Assembly: GCF_036785885.1 (NCBI RefSeq)
Contig: NC_092317.1
Location: 2,792,501 to 2,856,500, forward strand
Direction of reading: 5' to 3'
From: Coffea arabica
Lineage: Eukaryota > Streptophyta > Magnoliopsida > Gentianales > Rubiaceae
Length of the DNA stretch: 64,000 nt
The notes beneath the pieces were generated by a model that worked only from the letters and a program-made list of their open reading frames with translations, was not told the origin of the DNA and made no database searches. Shown here one piece after another: positions 10,964 through 24,284 of the stretch. Position numbers and translations under genes: made by a program. Numbering within the stretch: the first letter of the stretch is position 1; each line of letters starts with the position of its first letter.

Positions 10964-13900
10964 CTAGCAACCAAGGATGGGGTTTCTTCCTTCGTCAATC
11001 TCAATGACAAGGACATGCTTTGGATCAGAACCCTTGGGTCCTTCGGCGTAAAGGGTAGGGAGATAAGCCTTGTATGCAGGCAAGTACCGTGAAACAAAAT
11101 CCATAACCTGTGATGAATTGAATAAGAAAAACATTTCAATATTCAAAAGCAGATTCCAATATACCAATTGAATTATCAATTTTGGTATTCATCAAGCAAC
11201 AGATATATGTGCTTATTAACCACACCTCTTCATCGGACATGCCTGGGTTTCCATCCGCCCTCATAGCAATCTCTGCCTGAAAATAATCCCACATGACTTA
11301 GTTAGAAACTTGGATGGTTTTTGCAAGGAAAAGTTTTCTTCCTGTCCCAGGAGAAAGGCTAATGGGTAACTAATGATTAACCTGCAACCGCCACTGGTAG
11401 ACATAATTTGGGTCTTGAATCTTGATAATTATCCATGAGTTTACAAACCTGTCCCATACATCATAATATGCTTCCAGATTCTTATTCACTGTCTCAAGCT
11501 GCAAAGTCAAGTTCATATCTGACCATTATGGTTTTGATCAAACTTGTTACTCAGTGGGAGGATGAGTAAACACGGTCGGCTAACATGTTCCACTAGATCA
11601 ATATCGAGTACTCTTACCTGAGGATCAACAGCTTTGACGGTTTCAGCAGGGACAGGTTTAAAACCAAGCATCCAACCCTCAAACAGGACAGCCTAACAGA
11701 TTGGAAAAAAGAAAAATTACAACTCAATGTATATCTGCCATGTTCATAAATGAAGCATTATTCAGATGAGAAAAAAAAAAAACCCATAAGAGTGTATAGT
11801 TTACTCATAAAGGCGGTCTAGCAAGGGCTCAAGTCAGATCCCACAAAGAGTGGAAGGACCAGCTACTTTCTAAGAAACCAGAACCAAAATTCAATATCAA
11901 GTTGCTATATTATAATGCTCAACTGAAGCCTCTTACAGTTAGTGGCCCCTCAACTTCTGGCCATGTCGAAGGATCAGCTCGGTCACCTCTACCATTGTGT
12001 GCAGACTGAAAGGTCAAGAGACGGGTTGGCAAATCTAAACTCCAGATGTACGACTGAGATAAAAAATTTTGAAAGTTACACCAGCTTACTTTATCATACC
12101 GAGGAAGTTTCATTTTCAACCCTGAAAAGTTCAATGTATGATTAAACTAAATTCTCCAACTATAGGATCAATCAGCAAGCCAAGGAAAATGATGCTGGAT
12201 GTTCTTACCTTCTTTAGTCAATTTGGATAGAGCTGTCAGTGTCTCAACTGACAATGAAAGATCATGGCTTCCAGCATTTCCGCGAAACTGATTTCAACAA
12301 TATAGGTCTTAGAAAATTCCTTCCATCTCTGCCGCTCTCATTTGAAACAAAAAGACAGAGAATGTTGAGTACTTAAATTGCCTTACCTCTAAAAGCGCAT
12401 TCCCTGAATTGCTTTCACGCAGTTTTGCCTAAAAATAAATCAGTATTTCTCTATGGAATGAAAACATGAAGCAGAAATGCAAGAAAATAGGGAAATGAAA
12501 TTCCAGATCCCGACAGACATTTACCTGACTTTCTGCAGTTAAATAGAAGTCGTCAATGGATAAGGTTGCAGTCTTCCTGTTATTCAACATATTATAGAAG
12601 TTATCAGTCTTTCTTTTCCCATGTACACAAAGAACAACTTAGATGGCTCAAATTCAATAGAAATCACCATTTTGCAATCTACCTCCCAGTGATCCGAAAA
12701 AGATAATCCAGTGCAAAGACAAGTGTTGTTTTTCCACAACCTTGTGGTGCACTAAAACCAATCTGCATTAGAAGATAATGACAGATTTATTAGGTTGAAT
12801 AGCTTAATGGACATAAACTCCACAAGACGGTGACACGTGCGTCTCACTTGAACTTGACCATCTTGGGTTTTCCTTCTTTTTTCTACTTCTAACAATCGCT
12901 AGCGTTTGAACCCAGTGAGAAAAAAAAAGGACTAAAGGAACATTAGAAAATAACTATGTACCACCAAAGGAGGGATATCTTCTCCTTCATTAAAAGTTGA
13001 CATATGCTGAGAAATTTCGTCTTCACACCACAAGAACACTGGAACATAGTAGTGGTAGATTCGAATTTTTTGAGGTTCTGTCATATACAACTCATCGAGT
13101 TGAAACAATCTACACAATTTTGAGCCATACAGTAACCACTTATCAATAGACTCTGCCACCTTCTCTGTGGTTAGACCGAACTTGTCTAGAAGTGGTCCTG
13201 AGCATATGAAATCAAATAGATCCTTCACAGCTGAAACTTCAGCAGGGGCTGTAGGAAAGCGGGAATGTATTGGGCCTTGCCTGTGACCATTGTGAACAAA
13301 ATTATCACCACAGGCAGAATTGTCTTGTATCCAAGAACTTTTACTGCCTGCATCAATAATACTAGTCAACGAATAAACTTTACAACCAAATCTCATTTAT
13401 GAATAGTTGGAATGAGAGGATGATTTCAAGTTTTTACTTCTTTCATTTAAATTGCTCATACTGAAAAGCTACAGAGTAGGCCAAAAAGCATGATAAATGC
13501 AAATGAAATTGCTAAGCACAAAAATTTTTGTCATTTTCATTTTCAATTGAGTATAAATGATGATATGAGTAGAGAAATAACTGCAGCTCTTTGCCAGCCA
13601 CTTTTACACAATACTACCACGTAAAATGAGATTGGATACTCTAGAGATTTCTAGAGAATCACAAAGTTACAGGATTAGAAGAGAGCAACGAGTCATTGAG
13701 GCAGCCTAAATCCTTTGGTTCACCTTAGAGTGGCCACCAACATCACATGTTACTGGTATCATGTTCACGGAAATAGGCAACGCCAGATTCTTCTAAGTAG
13801 CTGCTTCACACTTGTAGTCTGTTGTGGACTGAATGGTGGGAGCAACTGATTTGCATTATTGGGATATGCATTCTAATAGGGGAGAAAACCTAAGCCTACG

Positions 13901-14726
13901 ACTAACTCTTGAGAAAATCATAAACCTCTGCATAGTTCTTGAGAGTTTCCACTTTCCAACAGATTATTATTCCTCGCACATTACGTTTGTATGGGGACGA
14001 ATAATGATTTAATGATGTACTGTAGTTCGAAACTCCCTTGTAGGTGTAGTAATTTAAGAATTTAAAAGCGAAAAGTATAACTGTACTTAAAAATCAGTTC
14101 AGCCTTTAAGAAAAAGATGAACTTAAACTTGGTATTAGCCACACATAATCATCCCTCAACCCTTCTTTGATCTGTACGTTAAAAATCTTAATTCATGATT
14201 GTACAAAAAAATAACGGGATTTCAAATTGAACTTTACTGGAAAACTTACCAAAATTTAATAAATAAATAAAAATCTCATTCAGCAGCAAATAAATACTCC
14301 AGAAACGTAATGTAAAGCTAAAAACAAAAATCAAAGGAAATACACCAAAAAAAAAAAAAACTGTAGCATTTCAGTGTAAATTCAATTAAAAAAGTCAAGA
14401 TTTGCTGAATAACAAAACATCCCAGAAAAACAAATTAAAAATAATTATAATTGGCCTAGGAATTCTTCATAAAATTTACCTGATGAAATTGAGGATTCAG
14501 GCAACATTTGGGAAGGTAAAGGAGAGAACTTTGCTCTGACTTTGGTCAGTGCTCTTCTTGGGACGGCAGCCCATTTGGATTTGATAGCTATCCGATTAGT
14601 ACTATTATTATGATAACAATCAGTATGAATTATATCGGAATTGAAATTGGAATGAGATGGTGAGGTGGAGGGCGGTGTCAGCTGCCCTGGATTTGTGGGT
14701 TGCCATAGTATATTCACCGCCGCCAT
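10964..14726 (-). CDS. GLYK: D-glycerate 3-kinase, chloroplastic
   Basis: Twelve exons join in frame to 457 residues: 14480-14726, 12962-13347, 12683-12762, 12525-12576, 12387-12428, 12209-12287, 12090-12121, 11937-12005, 11618-11692, 11382-11498, 11226-11276 and 10964-11107. All introns are GT-AG. The enzyme phosphorylates glycerate to 3-phosphoglycerate with ATP, the last step of the photorespiratory cycle, in the chloroplast stroma. The first 90 or so residues are Ser/Asn/Thr-rich with few acids, as expected of a transit peptide. The P-loop GFSAPQGCGKTT lies at residues 213-224, followed by TLSIDDFYL, LPRYDKSAHNGRGDR and VLFEGWMLGF, all hallmarks of the family. Length agrees with Arabidopsis At1g80380. 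The large first intron (about 1.1 kb) separates the transit peptide from the kinase. No defect is seen. Confidence 0.96.
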
Positions 14727-15721
14727 TGCCGGGCTTATCCCTCAGTGCTCTTTCTCACTCCAAGGGTGGCAATGCGGGTACGGGAATATGAGACGGTTAA
14801 TAAAACGTTGGTTTTCTCCGAAAGAACATGTGAAAGTACTAAAGTACCCTGCTATAAATGGATAATAATTCTCTTTTCCCCTCTCTTTTCTGAGCCATCA
14901 GTTTGTAGGTAATAATAATATATTGCAAAGCCGACTCGCTCTTTTTCCTAGTAGAAGACGCAAATTAGTTTTTAAGAATTGTAGCCAGGGGCTCTTCCAG
15001 CTGCAACTGAGAATTAACCTGAATTAATCAATTTATACAGCCCTCTCATTCTTTCCTCCAAATAAAAAGATTTCTCCAGCGGACAAACATATAAGCTTTG
15101 ACATTGGATAGCACGGTACTGATGTCCTCCTTCAGCTCAATATTAACCATCCAAGTTGTTCCTCACATTCTTATATGCTTCGTCCAATAGCAATTGGCAA
15201 CAAGATCAAGGCTTTAAATTCAGAACTTTATTACTTTTCTCTGTCCTATCATGTAAACATGATGCCATTCTTGTGAACCATTTTCATCTTCTCTCCTGAA
15301 GTTGAATACGTACAAAGCATCCCTCTTTTTTTCTGTTTACTCAAAAGCATCCACATAAAACAATGTGAGCGAAACTTCGCAAGTAATATTTGCATCCGGT
15401 TACCTACAACTTACAGCCAAAGATCAGTATTTTACAGCATTTGAAGGCATCGAAGTTGTTTAATCCAAGAAATATTCCAAGTTCAAGAGACAGGTTTGGA
15501 AGGACCAAAACCTTCAGAGAAGTTCAAAGTATTGTCAATGCTGGTAATGAAGAAAGAGGCTGCACAACAAATGTGCATGGCGACCAAAACAAAAGATAAC
15601 TATAGACACCAAGACTGATAGAAGGAGTAGGAGGTCAAGCAGAATTGTTTCTAGCCAATGGCAATCTGCAGGTATAGAATCAGTCTTCAACTGTCCTCCA
15701 TCCATCAGGACATCGGCCATT
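14727..15721. other. Intergenic between GLYK and the cyclin; GLYK promoter side
   Basis: Both neighbours are on the minus strand, so this 1 kb contains the GLYK promoter and leader and the 3' region of the cyclin. The frame at 14665-14865 on the plus strand only mirrors GLYK exon 1. No other gene or repeat is evident. Confidence 0.5.
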
Positions 15722-18700
15722 TCATGTTTGGAACACAGTGTCACAAAGTTTTGGGGAGCGCAGAGCCGCAACACATTTAAACTGTTGTCAAAGAGCAATT
15801 TACATTAGTACTATGACACACATTATACAAGGGATGAAGCAGCATAGGATTCACTGCACTTCCTGTCATACAGCATCAGATAATCACCTCAAGTTAATAT
15901 GAAATACAGATAAACTCAAGTATGATTCCATGCCTATCTTCACTATATCTGACCTTATCTTGCTGGTACTTTGTGCGTATAGCATTTGAAGGACAAGAAT
16001 GACTGTCTAACTGAAGACATTGTAAAGCAAGAACTGTTGTTTTCAGATCTGAAGCCTTGTACTTGGTATAGTATTCCATTGTTGGATTCTGCCATTGAAG
16101 GACGAGTTAGTGGTAATCCCCTGCGGAAAACTGAACCAAATAGATCAACTCATGAAAGCTAAGGGTACAAACCCATGGGTGGCCTGATTGTTTAAGTGTC
16201 CATCTGGCAAGGAATATTGCTGATGCAGCAATTACAGAAGGAAGGAACTTCAGGAAACCATAATGGACCAATGTCAACTCTGCAAGGTACTTGGCTAAGA
16301 ACTCCAACACGAGACTCGAGCACTGTAGATATATTAACATTTAGCACACGACTTTAGCCTTTCCACCAAAATATACTGGATTGGTGAGTCTTTCAGGCAA
16401 CAATAAATGACCCAAGATCTAAAAGCATCCACTGTAGTAAAGCATTACTAAATGCTGACTGTACTACCTCATAAGATGAATGTGCTGCACGTAGGAATCT
16501 CCTGTTAAAATAACACACAAGGAAGGACTAAATGTGAGAAATCAGAGTGTCAAGCACACTAAATTAACCAAGATTTGTGATCAAGCAAAACCTACCTAAG
16601 AAAAGTTTTAGCAGTAGGAGCTGACAGTTGAAACCCCAAATTGTTCAAAACTTCACTCTCTAGTTCCAGGACCTGCAGGTTTACTTCCATCAGAATCAGA
16701 TGCTTCACTCATATAAATCTTAAGAATGACTTTTGCTAATTAATTAGTGAGATCCTACCAATAACAAAGAAAATTTTAAATAAAATCTCCCATTATCAGT
16801 GAGCGGGTTGAGCAAAACAAAGCCTTATAGAATCTGAAACACCGCGTCTTCTCGACTTTTCACTTCACAAAATGACTCTTTTATTGGTTTTTCCATTTTC
16901 AGTTTGCTTGAGTGTCCATTCTCAAAGTGAAAAGGAAAACATGTGATGTGTGAAATGTGTACCTCAGTTTTGGTGTAAGTGTTGTCCGTGATGAAACACA
17001 ACTCCTCCACACGTGGTGCACAAATTTCTTCATATTTCCTTCAAGAATGCGAATTGATATTCAGATTAATGTATTGTATGAAGGAAAAATGCATGGTATC
17101 TTAGAGAGATGTTATTCAAACTACTGGTACAGGAGAAATTGATCTTATCTTGATTCTGGCCAAGAATATTTATGAAAGATAAATCAAAATTCAGTTTGTC
17201 TATGTAACTGCACAGTGGGAAGAAGCTAGAGAGCTGCTAGTGTCAAAGTTCTGAAATGTAAGAAACCCTCTCACAAAAAAATTGCAACATTAGTTTTCAT
17301 GAAGGGCACATAATTTCGTCAATATGGTTTCTACTGATTATGTTTTGTCAATACCAGAACTAAAAGGAAATTTTGTAGAACTTTTAAACATTATAAGTGT
17401 TTATGCAAAAAATTTTCAACAACAAAAATTAGAGATAATACTATCAAGAAAGCAGTAATAGAACATGGTAGGATATATGCTTACGAGGCAATTAGCATAC
17501 AAGTAATGCCAAGAAGTTGAAGTCTTTGCCTTGCTATGTACTTTTGAGAGAGGAACATATCGACCAGATATACTGTCAGATAAAGTGTGTCTGGCACCAG
17601 CTTATAATGATCACACGCCTACATAGATTTTGCCAATTGGTTATGTTGTACTTTGGCAATAACTTTTCAAGGAAAAGAAAATTTTAACCAACAGCATTAA
17701 AATTTGGAAGAAGAAAGTTTATAAGCTGATGCTTCCAGAAAAAATGACATGATTGATGCTAGCAACACAAACTATTGCTAGCCCTGAATCAACAGAAGCA
17801 CACTGGAAGTATCATTCTTTTTGTGAAGTGTATGAATAACTAGGACAGACATTGAAGTTGGAATCCTGAATACACTCAATTGGATTTTCTAAGTGCCATA
17901 TAAACACATAGCTCTCTTGAAGCACATTATCTCAGGATGGGAAAAAAATTTTCTCACCTCGACAAGCCAGTCTACTAAAATTCCCCGCATTGTCTGACTG
18001 ATATCTTGCTGAATTCCTTCCATATAAAGAGAATCTGGTCTTCTGATGATCTGGAGAAATAAAGGGTTATAACATGTTTCAGCTGCAAATGTTCTACCCA
18101 TGGTTTAGAGATATGGAGATCTTTTTCCATTACTATTACATCATAGAATAGTTATGCAACAAAAAACTACAGATGGAAAACTTTCCATGAAAACACTGAC
18201 ATGCAAACTTCTCAAGTGTACCAGTAAAATTATGGTATTGCTGCAACCTCTGGTGGAAAAGCACTAATACAGTGGTATCTCCTAACTTTGTTGCAAAATC
18301 TCAAAGTATTTCCTTCATGAGAAAGAAAATTGTAATAGAACTCAATCTGGCTCTTCTAAATAAATGAAACTGGGTTGAATGGAAAACTTACTTTTGACAG
18401 CATATATTAGAAGCATTCACGAGTGACTTCTGATCAAGTTAACATCAATTTTAATCATAAAAGAGACAATCTAACTTCTCATTCTTACGGGGGATTATGG
18501 TCTATCTAGCTCATCCCACAAGCTGTAGGAGGTAGGACAAGGTATTCTATACCATTAGTTATATGTATGTATGTGTTTGACATGAACATAAATATATTTT
18601 GTATGAACCTACCTCTGCAACATGTAAGTTCCTATATATCTCAGAAGCGTATAGGCTGCATAACTGGGGATCCCCGTGATCAGCATCAATATCAGTAAAG

Positions 18701-20478
18701 TCTGGTGTTGTAGATGCTGCTGACATCTCATTTTCAAGAATGGTTTCTGCAGTAGTAAAAGAAATTTCAGATTTCGTGTTGCCAGAGCTTCAAAAGGAAA
18801 GAAAAGGCAAAGCCTTGACATACATGGTATGCAGGTTAAAATAATGTGTTCAAATTCCTTAATATCAGCAGTCAATATAAGAAACAAAAACATCCTATCC
18901 AGTTGAATGTGTTTGTACAATATCTGCCAGATAAACCAAGAAACCTCTAGTAGAACAATAAATTAACAAGCATAGCCTCTGCAATATGATTGGTTTCACT
19001 TAGACAAACAAAATTAGGGATACATATGACTGACTGCTATAACTTCACAATGAATCTAAAGTTAAAGAAAGCCTTCAAAGATCCACCTATTCTGGTATAT
19101 TAAAATGGGTGAGATTGGACATGAATGATGTATCTCCCTGTAGTAGAAATGACAAAATGTGCTGCTCCAGAAGTCCATCAAAACTGTTAGAAAAGGAGAG
19201 AAAAATATGACTAAGAACTATATGACCTTTGTGCATTTGTTCACCATACCCGTCCTGAAACAAGAAATCTCAGATTGATGAGAAACTGAACTGTGCGCCA
19301 TTTTATTGTCTAGGAAAGTAACAGATAAATGTCTTTCAATATCTACACAAGAAGGAAATATTATGTTGGCACAAGCATCTAGCATACTTTCAATTTCTTG
19401 AAGCTTTTGTACATAAAACATATTCACATGCTTAATTGACCTATATAAATGCGTATCAAGTCCAGCTCACTAGTACTCATTAGCGTAGCTGGTTAAGTTT
19501 GTTATGATTTGGCTGACAAAGAGGAAGAACCAACCTTTCTTTGAAATGCTTTCGCGTCGCAAGAGATTGCCACATTCTTGCTTTATGAGCTGACAATCTT
19601 TGCCACAATTTTTCCTGATAAATTCATTTGAGCTGCATAATGAGTGCTTATCCAACTTCAGTGAACAGGCAACTTTGCCAGATTGAAGTGATGTACGCTC
19701 AATTTCTTGGCTGATACTTGTTGCTGAATCAACCACAGCCTGTTGCGCTTCTACTGCCACAGGAGCAACCAATTTGGACTCCATTATTGAGCTTTTTCTA
19801 CCTTCTTTTCTGTTCCTCTAATGATTAGAAGAATGAAAACAAAAGTAAAAGTGATTATTGAAGAAAGAAGAAACAAAAGCTCCATAGTTTTATAAGTAAA
19901 AGACACACTAATAAGCATGCTAAGTGGAGTTGTCAAGCTATGATGTGAACTGGTATCAAATACACTAAGAGAAAACTAGTAGTGGCAGGCTTGTTCTGAT
20001 CTTGTGACTCTTTTGAGTAACCACACTTTCAGCTTAAACATTGTTTCGGATTCAACTTGCCTTTCTGCGACTCAAGTATTAGGATATTGAAGACATATAC
20101 AATCTGAAAGTGACATATACGGATGATATTTCTACATTTAAATACTTCTACAGGATACAAACTACAAAACAAGCTGAAGGATAGGGTACAGACAGGAATT
20201 TTAGTTGCATTAAGGCACTTCCTTCGTGAATTCTTGCAGAAAACATTAGTGACATCCTCAAGAACAGCCCTCCTCTTTGGCTGATTACAAGGATTAGGAG
20301 GAGCATCGTTGTTCCTCCCATTCAAGGCCGGTCTTTTCAAGTTCAACTTCTCATCTTGCAGCTTTGACAGTTCCTTGGAATGCATATCTCCTGATTGACG
20401 ATAAGCAGCTGCTCGAGCTCTTGTGATTCGGCCTGTTGGCTCTCCAACTGCAGATTTTACCAGATTTTCCTTCATCAT
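15722..20478 (-). CDS. CYCA2: A2-type mitotic cyclin (CYCA2;4-like)
   Basis: Eleven exons join in frame to 486 residues: 20194-20478, 19535-19817, 18613-18746, 17958-18050, 17485-17618, 16963-17038, 16596-16672, 16468-16501, 16173-16322, 15954-16088 and 15722-15781. Phases agree at every GT-AG junction. The N-terminus has the plant A-type GRITRARA block and a destruction box RAVLEDVTN (residues 70-78), which directs APC/C-dependent breakdown. The cyclin box starts with DPQLCSLYA and [11 protein letters not shown] (255-265), then [18 protein letters not shown]. The C-terminal fold carries [18 protein letters not shown] and [13 protein letters not shown], and the short last exon ends [11 protein letters not shown]. 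It should bind CDKA/CDKB and act in S phase to mitosis. Four residues after WLVE read ACDH where the family usually has VSEE, a mild oddity at an exon start. Position next to GLYK and ISS1 matches At1g80370. Confidence 0.95.
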
Positions 20479-23400
20479 CTTGAGAAGACTCAGAAATACT
20501 GTAAGGCAAGTCCTTCTAACTTGAAGGTCAATTCATCAGACCTGAAAGTTTTCAAGTGACAGAACATAAAATTGATGACAATCTGAACAACTGAGATCAA
20601 ACTGCAAATACAATGGTAAGAACAGTTAGCACCATGATAAGAAGGCAACGAACAGAATAAAGAATCCCCCAAATACTGGATTTCAATTACTATAACCATA
20701 ATCCTTGTGTTTAGGTTAATTTCTTCCCCATCCCGCAAAAAGGATACAAGAAAACACAAGGGAACAGAGTTATGTAAGAAACCCTTAGTACATGTTTACT
20801 ATTAAGATTATACAATTCCATAATCTGATGCAGAGTAATGCTAGACCAGTCATCATCAGCCCAGCGTGCTATCTGATCGTTCAAAATTGTACAAACTGTG
20901 TGCAATCTTGGTAATCTGAGCAAGTCAATTTTTTCAGCAAGTGGCTTTCTAGCTGTTATAAGACTAAAAAAGAAGAGTATCTAGATTCCATTTATGCAAT
21001 CTATTGATGAGTTTGTCTTCTTCCTTGTATTTTACACTGCTGGTTCATAAACTAGGAATAAAAGGAAAACAATAAAATCTTCTAGAAAGACCAAAAAACA
21101 TGTTTAGTTGTTGAAGATATATTTGGTCATAGCCCATGGTACCTCAATCAGCATGACCTGATAGGCTTAATTTCGAGCAATAAAGGATCTTAGGATTGAA
21201 GTTAAAGTATAAATTTCAAGAAGCGAGATATTATATGCCTGCATCAGTAAATAGAACCTAAATCACCATATTGAAGACTAAAAATAAAATGTCAAGATCA
21301 GTACATCATACAGGGAGAATAACACAAACCAAAAAGCCTCAATCTTCCATAACTAATAATCGCTATCCCATTTGTGTTTTCTTTAATGATATTAAAAAAA
21401 AAAAAAGTGTTCTTTCATGCTCTACATTGCTTGCAAGAACAAGAAGCACAAATCTTGATGGAAAAGAAACTCAAGGCAAACCAAAAAGGAGCAATGTCAT
21501 ACAACTTCTTTTCTTTTCTTCTGAATATTTGAAATTGGTCTAAAAACTTTGAACCCATCTAGATAAGTTTTTTTTTCCTTCCCCTCTCTCATTCAAGATA
21601 AATCCAAAATGCACCAAAAAGTCTTGATGAGATGGGGTTTCCCAGCAACCAAACAAGAGCAATGTGGACTAAAAGCCAAGTCTTTTTTAGCAAATAAATG
21701 TCTTAAAACTGTAAAAATTTGGCATTGGACAAATGATTACAGACTCGTGAATCCCAGAAAAAAGCATAGCCAATCAAGAAAATTCCAGAAACCACATGCA
21801 TTAGCATAATCAAGTATTGTTGATTAGAGTCAGAACCTTAGACACCCTGCTTTCCGAGCTCAAAAACCCTCCAAGAAAATCTTGCATAAAAGGGGAGAAG
21901 GAAATGTAAAGAGTGTTGGGTAAAGTAAGAATCTTTATATAGTCCCATGAGCGGGACAATGTGGAGTTCAAACTCTACTTAAAAGAAAAAAGAAAAACGT
22001 AGTCTGAATTTACAGTGAGGCCATTTGACTAAAGCCTATGGGAATGGGAGTATTAAGATTGGACTCTTTTGACTCGGACAAAGTTAGTTAGTGTCATTTA
22101 AGATTTTTAAGCGTTTTAATTGGGTGCAATTAACGTAAAGCTGCAACTTATCCGAGCTGGCAAATTTTTAATTTTTACAATCTGCCCCTGAGTTTCGTCT
22201 TCAATTACAAAAGTTGTTTAGGCGCTGTCAGTTGGTGTTTCATCCTTTAAAGGGGGCTTTTGGGAAACGAAATCCCTCATGTTAAAATTTGTTGGTGGAT
22301 TGGAACGGTGGGCGATTGATTCTGAAAGCAGTGATATGCTGCATTTATAGTCTTTGTTTGTGACCTGTGAACCTGATGAATCTGGGCTGTTAGTCAGTAT
22401 GACTTTAAAATGTTAATCGAACTAGAAATTTTGCGGAATGCAGCAAGAGGGTAATTACTTGACTCCGGTGAAAAAGATCTGCTACTATTGCAAAACAGGC
22501 TCACCAAAACAGGTTAGATTGCTCCCAACTTTCTTGAATTGTTACATTTGTGGAACTTGTCCGAAATTGGTCTCATGCATCTTCATTTGCTATATAAAGT
22601 CCTAAAAGTTTCATGTTGGTGCTCTGCAACTTGACAATAACAAATTTGATAATTACATGTTCAGAAGGTGACCTTATACCTTTGAACAGTCAATTGGTCG
22701 CTAATTGAGTTCTGTCTGGTTGTTTTTGTCATAAATTCGTAAAATTTTAATGTAATTATGATGTTTAGTCGTACTTAATTCCAAGTTTACAAATTCGTGT
22801 TTACACTAAGGTTGTATCAGTTTATACTTTATACATGTGTGATAAGGAGGGATGGGATTGATTGGGTGGCATGAGGAAATGAAACGTGAGTAAGAGATTT
22901 CGAATTTGAAACATTTTACCTATGTGACTTAAAAAAGAAAAAAGTTTATATGAACGTCATAATAATTATATCCGGCCGGATAGAATTCGACAACACTTCA
23001 ACTTAAGAGCCCTAGATTTGATGTTTTATATATACAAGTTGTAGGTAATGACAAGAGACACATAAGATGTTGTTAATCAAGAGACATAATAACTTGGAAA
23101 CCGAATTTGAAAATTTTACATCGTTTCTTCCTTTCAAATGATCACTGTGTTCAAAGTAACAAATTATTAATTTTAACTTCAATAATTAGTTGTATATATT
23201 TGTCATTAAAAGATATCTTTTCGGTGGCATGAATTTACTAAATGATGAGATTGAAATCTCATGAACAATATTAGTTGATCCATCTGCATAATTTTGTTGT
23301 TAGTACGATTTATCATCGACATCTTGGATCCTCTATTACCTGACAACTAATTAAATTGCATGTATGCTTGCAAGTTTAACTCTATATAGCTACAAGCCTG

Positions 23401-24083
23401 CAATTGTAGCGTTACTCCTAATCCAAAACCTGAAATATTAGAATCTCTAGATCGTTGATATGTCAATGTAATCCAAGAATGGGAATATGTCCTCTAATAT
23501 TTGGTTCCATGTTCGACTTTTTTTTTTTTAAAAGAAAAAAGAAGGAAAATTAATCATGTTAGTTAGAGTAGATGACCAGCACTAGGTCTGGAGAGGCAAG
23601 GCTTTTCTTGCTAATACAAAACATTACTCGAATCAACTGTGCAGGAAATTATGCCTGCTAGCTGACTCACTCCTGGAAATGTTAAGATGAAACAAATCCA
23701 ACCAAGTTCCAAGAACATTGGAGCTGGAAAAAGATGGTCGTTATTTTTTATTTTTTGGGTTCCATTTGTGCTTTCAAATAATCCTCAAAACTCAACCAAA
23801 ACGAGAGGAAAAAAAAACTTTGATCACATAAGCAGACCGCACTGGCTGGCTTAATCCGTAAGAGTTATCAGCATCTTTTTAAATTCTCAAATGCATTTCA
23901 GGTGGGTCGTCCAAATCAGATAAATCCAGAATGGTTCAACAAATTTTGGCTTCAAGGACCAGCAACAGAAACTACCAAACAAATCACTGGACCAACTTCG
24001 GAAAAGACAATCCAAAATGTAGCAGCCACAAAAACGTGGAAAATAAGACAACCTCCATATACCACAAAAAACCCTTCACTGCA
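20479..24083. other. Cyclin leader and upstream intergenic region
   Basis: The first 1.4 kb is probably transcribed cyclin leader. Beyond 22 kb there is AT-rich DNA without a recognised gene. A short frame at 22439-22500 has paired cysteines (KICYYC) and a frame at 23902-24090 follows an acceptor-like TTTCAG, but neither matches a family I know. Confidence 0.45.
21932..21942 (-). promoter_or_regulatory. Candidate TATA box for the cyclin gene
   Basis: On the minus strand the sequence reads ACTATATAAAG, a good plant TATA box. It lies about 1.45 kb upstream of the first coding ATG (20478), which implies a leader with at least one intron. The leader stretch contains AG/GT sites but no protein-like frame. 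Inference only. Confidence 0.4.
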
Positions 24084-24097
24084 AGCATGAATTTATT

Positions 24098-24270
24098 CGC
24101 ACCTTAAAGTTAGCTCGGATGGTTTCGAGATAGCCTAATTAGGTTTTGAGATCACTTGTTCAAGTAATCTCTCTATTACTTGTGTATCCTTAGGGGCTGA
24201 ATGCACAAGCGCAGGAAAATTATTCCAGCAAAAAATTAGAATAGTCCCTGTGTTGACAACCAAAAAAAAA
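24098..24270 (+). mobile_element. Short tRNA-derived SINE with 14-bp target duplication
   Basis: The element has a box A-like tagctcggatggtt and a box B-like gttcaagtaatc. Its tail reads ccctgtgttgacaacc followed by ten A. The flanks agcatgaatttatt at 24084-24097 and 24271-24284 are a perfect 14-base target duplication. The tail ccctgtgttgac is shared with the SINE ending at 47754, so the two belong to one family. Confidence 0.85.
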
Positions 24271-24284
24271 AGCATGAATTTATT

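Noticed and set aside
12932-13396. Stand-alone 154-residue frame on the minus strand
   Set aside because: It is GLYK exon 2 (12962-13347) read into the introns on both sides, not a separate gene.
19229-19427. Possible additional cyclin exons, including a 28-bp piece between a TTTCAG acceptor and a GT donor
   Set aside because: Exon 2 (phase 1) joins exon 3 (phase 1) directly and in frame. Adding the 28-bp piece would break the frame.
22439-22500. Short frame with paired cysteines after an ATG (MQQEGNY... KICYYC)
   Set aside because: Only about 20 codons before a possible donor, and no partner exon found. Too little to support a gene.
23902-24090. 62-codon frame following an acceptor-like TTTCAG
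   Set aside because: No family resemblance, no start codon and no upstream exon. It ends at the target duplication of a SINE.
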